Shown one piece after another: positions 1 to 4,048 of a DNA stretch of 5,059 bases. The position numbers were made by a program, and so were the translations under genes. Under the pieces are notes generated by a model. It ran no database searches. It was not told where the DNA came from and saw only the letters and a program-made list of their open reading frames with translations. The DNA is from Pyrobaculum sp. (GTDB lineage Archaea; Thermoproteota; Thermoprotei; Thermoproteales; Thermoproteaceae): contig JAEMPK010000196.1 of the NCBI GenBank assembly GCA_022759345.1, forward strand, positions 1 to 5,059, read 5' to 3'. Within the stretch, counting starts at the first letter, position 1; each line of letters begins with the position of its first letter.

Positions 1-247
1 TGCCGAGCGCAAGCGCTGTTTTGCCCGTGCCAGGCGGACCTACAATCAAGACGCCTTTACCTGCAAATTTGCCTTCTTTAATCATCTTTACGACGATATA
101 AGCCGCCTCCCTTGCCTCCACTTGGCCTACGAAACCGTCTGCGACAAATTCCACCTTTCCATTCCTTACACCGAGACCTCTTATATGGCTATGGGCGGCG
201 AAGCGTTCCACTTGTGGTTTAACCTCCTCTATCTTTACGGCTGCCAT
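1..247 (-). CDS. TIP49/RuvB-like AAA+ ATPase, N-terminal part (cut by window edge)
   Basis: The reverse strand read from ATG at 247-245 gives 82 codons before the left edge. Visible are an AHSHIRGLG segment (residues 18-26), GFVGQVEAREAA (38-49) and a Walker A motif GPPGTGKT (70-77). This order is the start of the TIP49 (RuvBL1/2-like) family, whose members are hexameric AAA+ ATPases of roughly 450 residues. Eukaryotic relatives work in chromatin remodelling and in box C/D RNP and other complex assembly; the archaeal role is poorly defined. Walker B, the sensor residues and the OB-fold insertion lie outside the window. The start is supported by conserved family sequence beginning soon after it and by an AT box 26 bp upstream, as for a leaderless transcript. 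An ATG 20 bp further upstream is out of frame. Family assignment is strong; the cellular role is inference. Confidence 0.9.
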   Translation of the reverse strand, partial: MAAVKIEEVKPQVERFAAHSHIRGLGVRNGKVEFVADGFVGQVEAREAAYIVVKMIKEGKFAGKGVLIVGPPGTGKTALALG

Positions 248-266
248 ATCCGCCTTTCTGTATCCA

Positions 267-280
267 TTTAAAAAATTTTA
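267..280. promoter_or_regulatory. Shared AT box of a divergent promoter
   Basis: The 54-bp spacer between the two divergent starts (247 and 302) contains TTTAAAAAATTTTA, which is nearly its own reverse complement. Its centre (about 273) is 26 bp from the minus-strand ATG and about 29 bp from the plus-strand ATG. Both distances match the TATA-to-start spacing of leaderless archaeal transcripts, so one box could recruit TBP in either direction. A second AT stretch (TAAAAATATA, 289-298) is too close to 302 to serve the plus gene but could give the minus gene a short leader. Location and sequence are seen; promoter function is inferred. Confidence 0.55.
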
Positions 281-301
281 AGACGACCTAAAAATATACG
301 C

Positions 302-865
302 ATGAGAAGCAGAGAGGTGGCGTACTTACAGTTGCTGGCTATTCTATACAACTCTAACACTCCGCGGGGCAGGAAGAACTTAGCCGAAGAGTTGAAAATC
401 GGAGAAGGCGTTGTGAGGACTTTATTAGAGGGCGGCAGAGACTTAGGTCACGTCGCCGTATTGAGAGGCGGCGTCAAAATCACCAGCGCTGGGCAAACGT
501 TCTTGGAGGATACGTTAAACCTCTGCGGAATCGTAGGTATATTCCCAGTAGATGAAGCCAAAAGACTGCTATGCGGCAAGAGGTGTATTGTGTATCTACT
601 AGAGGAGTTGGTAGCAGATGTGGTTGCCATGCGCGACAGCTTAGTAAGACTAGGAGCATGTGGAGCTTTGATAATTGAACGTAGAGGAGACACCTTCCTA
701 CTCCCCCCTTTAGAAGATCCCCTGGAGAAATACGACGCCTCACTGGCCAAGACCTTAAGAACATACGTAAGGCAAGCTACGACGGCAGTCGTCGTATGCG
801 GCGAGACGTTCTCAGACGCGCTTGGGCTAATACAAATAAAATGCTCCAAGGTCCTCAACGTATGA
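302..865 (+). CDS. Winged-helix DNA-binding protein, possible DUF4443-type regulator (187 aa)
   Basis: Residues about 4-60 read as a winged helix-turn-helix: helix 4-17, a second helix around 25-32 (NLAEELKI), a putative recognition helix 34-47 (GEGVVRTLLEGGRDLG region) and a short basic wing 51-60 leading into a further helix (62-72). The rest (about 75-187) is an alpha/beta domain with hydrophobic strands at 121-126 (GALIIE) and 162-167. It resembles the C-terminal domain called DUF4443 in archaeal proteins with an N-terminal HTH, but I recognise this only loosely. Six cysteines (75, 91, 95, 120, 166, 181) are many for this length; C91 and C95 are three residues apart, which could mean disulfides or a metal site. 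No transmembrane segment or signal peptide is visible. The ATG fits a leaderless transcript from the box at 267-280. It is likely a transcription regulator; its target is unknown, though a 22-bp palindrome lies 59 bp downstream, in front of citrate synthase. Confidence 0.8.
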   Translation: MRSREVAYLQLLAILYNSNTPRGRKNLAEELKIGEGVVRTLLEGGRDLGHVAVLRGGVKITSAGQTFLEDTLNLCGIVGIFPVDEAKRLLCGKRCIVYLLEELVADVVAMRDSLVRLGACGALIIERRGDTFLLPPLEDPLEKYDASLAKTLRTYVRQATTAVVVCGETFSDALGLIQIKCSKVLNV

Positions 866-924
866 TGATGAAGGAAACCCGATGGATTTGTGACAGGCGG
901 CATCCTATCTGACTATTTCACGAA

Positions 925-946
925 TTTGATTACTCGAATAATCAAA
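925..946. promoter_or_regulatory. 22-bp inverted repeat, candidate operator of citrate synthase
   Basis: The arms TTTGATTA (925-932) and TAATCAAA (939-946) are exact reverse complements. The six bases between them continue the symmetry except for one mismatched pair (C933 with A938), with TCGA at the centre, so 10 of 11 base pairs are symmetric. The centre is 47 bp upstream of the citrate synthase ATG and about 20 bp upstream of its AT box, abutting where TFB would bind. This is a typical site for a dimeric winged-helix or Lrp-type regulator. A terminator for the upstream gene is less likely because no T-run follows. The symmetry is seen; operator function is inferred. Confidence 0.5.
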
Positions 947-949
947 CAT

Positions 950-960
950 AAACAATAATT
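950..960 (+). promoter_or_regulatory. Weak TATA-like box of citrate synthase
   Basis: AAACAATAATT is centred about 28 bp upstream of the ATG at 983, the spacing expected for a leaderless archaeal transcript. It deviates from the crenarchaeal TTTAWA-type consensus, so basal promoter strength may be low and regulated through the adjacent palindrome. No good Shine-Dalgarno sequence precedes the start (CTCTTCTAGTAC just before ATG), which agrees with a leaderless start. Confidence 0.4.
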
Positions 961-982
961 AGGAACTTAGCTCTTCTAGTAC

Positions 983-2212
983 ATGAGTGAGCAGACTGTA
1001 CAAATAAAGACCTCAGGAAAAATACTACAGTCACCGTGCGGGCCGATTATACATGGTTTAGAGGACGTCTTGATAAAAAACACGTCTATCAGCGACATTG
1101 ACGGAGAAAAAGGTATTTTGTGGTACAGAGGGTACAGAATAGAGGATTTGGCGCGTAACTCCACCTACGAAGAGGTCTCCTACTTGATCCTATATGGCAA
1201 GCTCCCAAACAGGAAGGAGCTCGACGAGTTTACCGAGCGGCTAAAGATGCATAGAGATCTTCACCCATCGACAGTGGAGGTGATTAAGAGCTTGGCCAAG
1301 GCGCATCCAATGTTTGCAATTGAGGCGGCTGTGGCGGCGGAGGGCGCCTTCGACGAAGATAACTTGAAGCTTGCTGAGGCGCTAAGAGTGGGTAGGTACA
1401 AGGCCGAGGAGAAAGAGCTCGCCTATAGAGTCGCTGAGAAGCTTGTGGCAAAGATGCCAACTATAGTGGCATACCACTACAGATTCTCCCGCGGACTTGA
1501 CATCGTCAAACCCAGGCGCGACTTGTCTCATGCAGCCAACTTCCTCTACATGATGTTTGGAAAGGAGCCAGACCCGCTGGCTGCAAGGGGTATAGATCTC
1601 TATCTAATTCTTCACGCCGATCACGAGGTGCCTGCAAGCACATTTACGGCGCACGTCGTGGCGTCTACCCTCAGCGACATGTACTCTGCGGTGGCTGCCG
1701 CAGTGGGGGCACTGAAGGGGCCTCTACACGGTGGGGCTAACGAAATGGCAGTGAGAAACTACCTAGAAATTGGCGACCCCTCTAAAGCAAAAGAGCTGGT
1801 AGAGGCAGCTACTAAGCCCGGCGGGCCAAAGCTCATGGGCGTTGGGCATAGAGTATACAAGGCGTACGATCCAAGAGCGAAGATCTTTAAAGAGTTTTCC
1901 CAAGATTATGTAAATAAGTTCGGCGACCCGAAGAACCTATATGCGATAGCCAGCGCCATTGAGCAGGAAATACTTAGTCACCCCTACTTCCAGCAAAGGA
2001 AACTCTACCCCAACGTAGACTTTTGGTCAGGCATAGCGTTTTACTACATGGGCGTCCCGTATGAGTACTTCACGCCGATATTCGCAGTGTCGAGAGTTGT
2101 TGGTTGGGTTGCTCATATTTTGGAGTATTGGGAGATCAACAGGATATTTAGGCCGCGTGCATGTTACATAGGCCCGCACGACCTGCAATACGTGCCGATT
2201 GAGAGGAGGTAA
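983..2212 (+). CDS. gltA: Citrate synthase (409 aa), with the cysteine pair of the interlinked Pyrobaculum type
   Basis: Catalyses acetyl-CoA + oxaloacetate + water to citrate + CoA in the cytoplasm, entering the citric acid cycle; many archaeal members also accept propionyl-CoA. The family catalytic triad is complete: H249 in GPLHGGANE, H289 in GVGHRVYKAYDPRA and D346 in NVDFWSG. Further substrate-binding motifs are LHADHE (210-215), R298, R371 (SRVVGWVAH) and the RPR at 390-392. The conserved family start corresponds to GLEDVLI (25-31), so about 24 residues form an N-terminal extension. There are exactly two cysteines, C19 in that extension and C394 near the C-terminus. In P. aerophilum citrate synthase these positions form an intrachain disulfide that closes each chain into a ring, interlocking the two subunits. 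The start at 983 is supported by that extension and by the upstream box. Stands alone with its own promoter and faces malic enzyme tail to tail. Function is nearly certain; the disulfide is inferred from residue position. Confidence 0.98.
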   Translation: MSEQTVQIKTSGKILQSPCGPIIHGLEDVLIKNTSISDIDGEKGILWYRGYRIEDLARNSTYEEVSYLILYGKLPNRKELDEFTERLKMHRDLHPSTVEVIKSLAKAHPMFAIEAAVAAEGAFDEDNLKLAEALRVGRYKAEEKELAYRVAEKLVAKMPTIVAYHYRFSRGLDIVKPRRDLSHAANFLYMMFGKEPDPLAARGIDLYLILHADHEVPASTFTAHVVASTLSDMYSAVAAAVGALKGPLHGGANEMAVRNYLEIGDPSKAKELVEAATKPGGPKLMGVGHRVYKAYDPRAKIFKEFSQDYVNKFGDPKNLYAIASAIEQEILSHPYFQQRKLYPNVDFWSGIAFYYMGVPYEYFTPIFAVSRVVGWVAHILEYWEINRIFRPRACYIGPHDLQYVPIERR

Positions 2213-2215
2213 AAA
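2211..2215 (-). terminator. T-run after malic enzyme stop (minus strand)
   Basis: Read on the minus strand, TTTTT directly follows the malic enzyme TAA (2218-2216) and overlaps the citrate synthase stop. Archaeal intrinsic termination relies on short T-runs without needing a hairpin, so this is a plausible but short terminator. Confidence 0.3.
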
Positions 2216-3520
2216 TTACTCAATAATTTTTTCTTTCATTAAGAGTTCTAGAGTCTTTATACTCTTTTCAATTATCGAGCGGGCATCTTCTAGCTCCTCT
2301 TTATAAGACCTTGGTATTCTTGCAACGCCCTGCGCAGAGGCGGTTGCGGCGACGGCTGCGGCCTCTCTTACGTATACTTCCCACTCCGTCATCTTAGGGA
2401 TTATGTACTCTTCGTGTATGCCCTTCTCCTCGGCGAACTTTGCCACCTCCTCAGCCGCAGCCAACAACATCTCGTCGGTCACCGTAGTTGCACGTACATC
2501 TAAGGCCCCTCTAAAAACGGCTGGGAAGATTAAGGAGTTATTCACTTGATTGGGGAAGTCGCTTCTGCCAGTGGCTACGATCTTCGCGCCTGCCTCCTTA
2601 GCCTCCCAAGGCCAGATCTCGGGGACAGGATTCGCAAGAGCGAAAACAATCGCATCCTTATTCATACTGGCGACCCACTCTTTCTTAATCACGCCGGGGC
2701 CTGGTCTAGAGGCGGCTATTACGACATCAACGCCTTTCATGGCCTCCGGGATGCCGCCCTTACGCCTTTCGGCGTTTGTCTCAATGGCGTATTTGTACTT
2801 CCAGGGATTCTCGACCATCATTCTGTCTATGTCGTCTCGCTCAGGATGTAGTATGCCTTTGCTATCTACAAGGATGAGATTGCCTGGCTTGGCGCCGTAT
2901 TTAATCAACACTCTTGCGGTATATATGTTGGAGGCCCCCGCGCCTATTAAAGCTATAGACACATCGCTAATCTTCTTGCCAACGAGCTTAAGGGCGTTGA
3001 TTAAACCTGCAAGAGTCGCAGTTGCCGTGCCTTGCTGATCATCGTGCCACACAGGAATTTTCATCTCTTCTCTCAACCTCTCAAGCAAGTAGAAACACTT
3101 AGGCGATTCTATATCCTCGAGATTGACGCCTCCTAGTGCGGGTTCTAGCGCCTTAACTACAAATATGAATTCATCGGGCGTCTTCACCTTAATTGGAATA
3201 GGAATCGCGTCGACACCACCTAGATATTTGAAGATAAGCGACTTGCCTTCCATCACAGGATAAGCCGCCTCAGGTCCAATATTCCCAAGCCCAAGCACTC
3301 TTGTGCCATCAGTTATGACCCCTACGATGTTCCACCGCGAGGTGAGTTGAAACGCCAACTCCGGCTCTTTGTGTATGCGTCTAGACACCTCTGCAATACC
3401 TGGCGTATAGTATACGGCAAAGTCCTCCATTGACCTAATGGGGACCTTTGGAAGAACTGAGATTTTGCCGCCGTATTTTTTGTGGATTTCGACCGCAAGC
3501 TGATACCACTTTTCTGTCAC
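2216..3520 (-). CDS. Malic enzyme, malate dehydrogenase (oxaloacetate-decarboxylating), 434 aa
   Basis: Converts malate plus NAD(P)+ to pyruvate, CO2 and NAD(P)H in the cytoplasm. Numbered from the GTG at 3520-3518, the order is YYTPG with the likely catalytic tyrosine (37-41), TDGTRVLGLGNIG (70-82), GKSLIFK with the likely catalytic lysine (92-98), NLEDI with acidic metal ligands (133-137), VWHDDQQGTA (157-166), Rossmann glycine motif GAGAS (193-197), VDSKG (218-222), NPVPE (297-301), TGRSDFPNQVNN (317-328) and FRGALDVRA (336-344). This is a complete bacterial/archaeal-type malic enzyme of usual length. Cofactor choice cannot be read reliably; D219 after the second Rossmann strand hints at NAD. 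The same frame is open 39 codons further upstream to 3637, but that part encodes only AT-rich, Phe/Ile/Leu-rich sequence and covers the promoter. The GTG at 3520 has an AT box about 25 bp upstream and leads straight into family-like sequence, so it is the chosen start. Confidence 0.95.
   Translation of the reverse strand: MTEKWYQLAVEIHKKYGGKISVLPKVPIRSMEDFAVYYTPGIAEVSRRIHKEPELAFQLTSRWNIVGVITDGTRVLGLGNIGPEAAYPVMEGKSLIFKYLGGVDAIPIPIKVKTPDEFIFVVKALEPALGGVNLEDIESPKCFYLLERLREEMKIPVWHDDQQGTATATLAGLINALKLVGKKISDVSIALIGAGASNIYTARVLIKYGAKPGNLILVDSKGILHPERDDIDRMMVENPWKYKYAIETNAERRKGGIPEAMKGVDVVIAASRPGPGVIKKEWVASMNKDAIVFALANPVPEIWPWEAKEAGAKIVATGRSDFPNQVNNSLIFPAVFRGALDVRATTVTDEMLLAAAEEVAKFAEEKGIHEEYIIPKMTEWEVYVREAAAVAATASAQGVARIPRSYKEELEDARSIIEKSIKTLELLMKEKIIE
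2227..2236 (+). terminator. T-run after citrate synthase (plus strand)
   Basis: TTTTTTCTTT begins 15 bases after the citrate synthase stop codon and lies inside the last codons of the convergent malic enzyme gene. No convincing hairpin precedes it, which is normal for archaeal T-run terminators. Position supports the call; it is not proven. Confidence 0.4.
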
Positions 3521-3535
3521 GCAACTAGTAAAGAA

Positions 3536-3549
3536 TATATAATTAAATA
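3536..3549 (-). promoter_or_regulatory. TATA box of malic enzyme, possibly shared with the divergent ORF
   Basis: On the minus strand ATTTAATTATATA lies centred roughly 23-25 bp upstream of the GTG at 3520, preceded by CGAAA in the place of a B-recognition element. This fits a leaderless malic enzyme mRNA. The same stretch is also about 20-25 bp upstream of the divergent GTG at 3561 and could serve that ORF from the other strand. Confidence 0.5.
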
Positions 3550-3559
3550 TTTCGAAATA
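3548..3559. promoter_or_regulatory. Perfect 12-bp palindrome in the malic enzyme promoter
   Basis: TATTTCGAAATA is an exact palindrome overlapping the B-recognition position of the malic enzyme promoter and ending 2 bp before the divergent GTG at 3561. A dimeric regulator here would block TFB access or affect both directions. Its TCGA centre matches that of the palindrome before citrate synthase. In AT-rich DNA a 12-bp palindrome may also arise by chance. Confidence 0.3.
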
Positions 3560-3560
3560 C

Positions 3561-3968
3561 GTGGAAAAGAAAAATAGACAAATCACTATTAAAATAAAGA
3601 TATATAGAAATAAAAGAAATTTAAGAAAGAGATACATATTAATTAAGACTAGAAAATATAGAAGATCAATATTAAAAGCTCTTCCTCGGAGTAAGGTAAA
3701 GATTTACATAAGCAGATTTCTCTCATTAAAAGACATTAAAAAAATAAAAATATTAGAAATCATAGGCACAAAGATAAAAATTGACAAAAACCTAAGCGGC
3801 GCAGGGTGGTTATATTTTCCTTCTCATAAATTAGCGCTTGGCGTTGTGTTATTAGGTAAAGCGGGTATAGTAGCGAGCGCACAAATACCCGCACGTAAGG
3901 CATATTTCATTCCGCTTAACGTTCCGATTCTGCAACTACTAGACGTCGAGATAAGAGATTTCTTTTAG
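3561..3968 (+). CDS. Hypothetical protein, basic and Ile/Lys/Arg-rich (135 aa)
   Basis: I do not recognise this protein. The reading frame starts with GTG and has no in-frame ATG alternative near it. Residues 1-75 are very rich in Lys, Arg and Ile, come from strongly AT-rich and purine-rich DNA, and would be highly basic. Residues about 79-135 have normal composition for the neighbourhood, with hydrophobic strands (GWLYFP, LALGVVLLGKAGIVASA, AYFIPLNVPILQLLDVEI) and no cysteine. Staying open for 135 codons in such AT-rich DNA, plus the purine bias on the coding strand, argues for real coding. Against it are the abrupt change of composition near 3795, the lack of a recognised domain and the start tight against the malic enzyme promoter. 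It might be a nucleic-acid-binding small protein, a recently acquired gene, or a decayed gene with intergenic DNA fused in frame. It ends directly next to the C/D RNA candidate on the other strand. Confidence 0.45.
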   Translation: MEKKNRQITIKIKIYRNKRNLRKRYILIKTRKYRRSILKALPRSKVKIYISRFLSLKDIKKIKILEIIGTKIKIDKNLSGAGWLYFPSHKLALGVVLLGKAGIVASAQIPARKAYFIPLNVPILQLLDVEIRDFF

Positions 3969-4026
3969 TCAGCTACCTTGGCCCGCTCATCCATCGCTCC
4001 GGAAACCTCTCAATCACTCATCAGGT
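3966..4026 (-). ncRNA. Candidate C/D box guide RNA (2'-O-methylation guide)
   Basis: Read on the minus strand: C box TGATGA (4023-4018), a 16-nt spacer, D' box CGGA (4001-3998, one mismatch to CTGA), a short linker, C' box GGATGA (3992-3987, one mismatch to TGATGA), a 14-nt spacer GCGGGCCAAGGTAG (3986-3973) and a perfect D box CTGA (3972-3969). The 55 nt from C to D and the spacing of the internal boxes fit archaeal C/D RNAs, which assemble with L7Ae, Nop5 and fibrillarin. By the five-nucleotide rule the D guide would methylate the fifth base, C, of CUACCUUGGCCCGC, and the D' guide the C of GAAAC in GGAAACCUCUCAAUCAC. I could not place either target. A TTTAAA box sits about 20 bp upstream. 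The terminal stem is poor, as is common in Pyrobaculum. It abuts the stop codon of the convergent hypothetical ORF. Confidence 0.6.
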
Positions 4027-4040
4027 CTCGAGTTGGGGCT

Positions 4041-4048
4041 ATTTAAAT
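4041..4048 (-). promoter_or_regulatory. TATA box for the C/D RNA candidate, overlapping the egsA stop codon
   Basis: ATTTAAAT overlaps the TAA stop of the glycerol-1-phosphate dehydrogenase gene (4045-4043) and lies about 20 bp upstream of the C box at 4023. Initiation a little short of the usual 25 bp, or right at the C box, would give a short independent guide RNA transcript. Processing from the egsA mRNA tail is the alternative. Confidence 0.4.

Noticed and set aside
448..903. Open minus-strand frame of 151 codons opposite the winged-helix gene
   Set aside because: No recognisable domain or promoter; the plus-strand frame has a well-placed AT box and a coherent winged-helix domain, so this is a shadow frame.
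925..946. The palindrome as an intrinsic terminator of the winged-helix gene
   Set aside because: The stem is AT-rich and no T-run follows; archaeal termination depends on T-runs, and the position next to a promoter suits an operator better.
2546..3038. Two overlapping plus-strand open frames inside malic enzyme
   Set aside because: They lie opposite the strongly conserved malic enzyme catalytic and nucleotide-binding region and show no domain of their own.
3521..3637. Hydrophobic 39-residue N-terminal extension of malic enzyme resembling a transmembrane helix
   Set aside because: It comes from AT-rich promoter sequence, covers the TATA box, and malic enzymes of this family are soluble and begin near the GTG at 3520.
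3561..3800. AT-rich tract as a replication origin or insertion element remnant
   Set aside because: No repeated origin boxes, terminal inverted repeats or target duplications are visible, and an open frame spans the tract.
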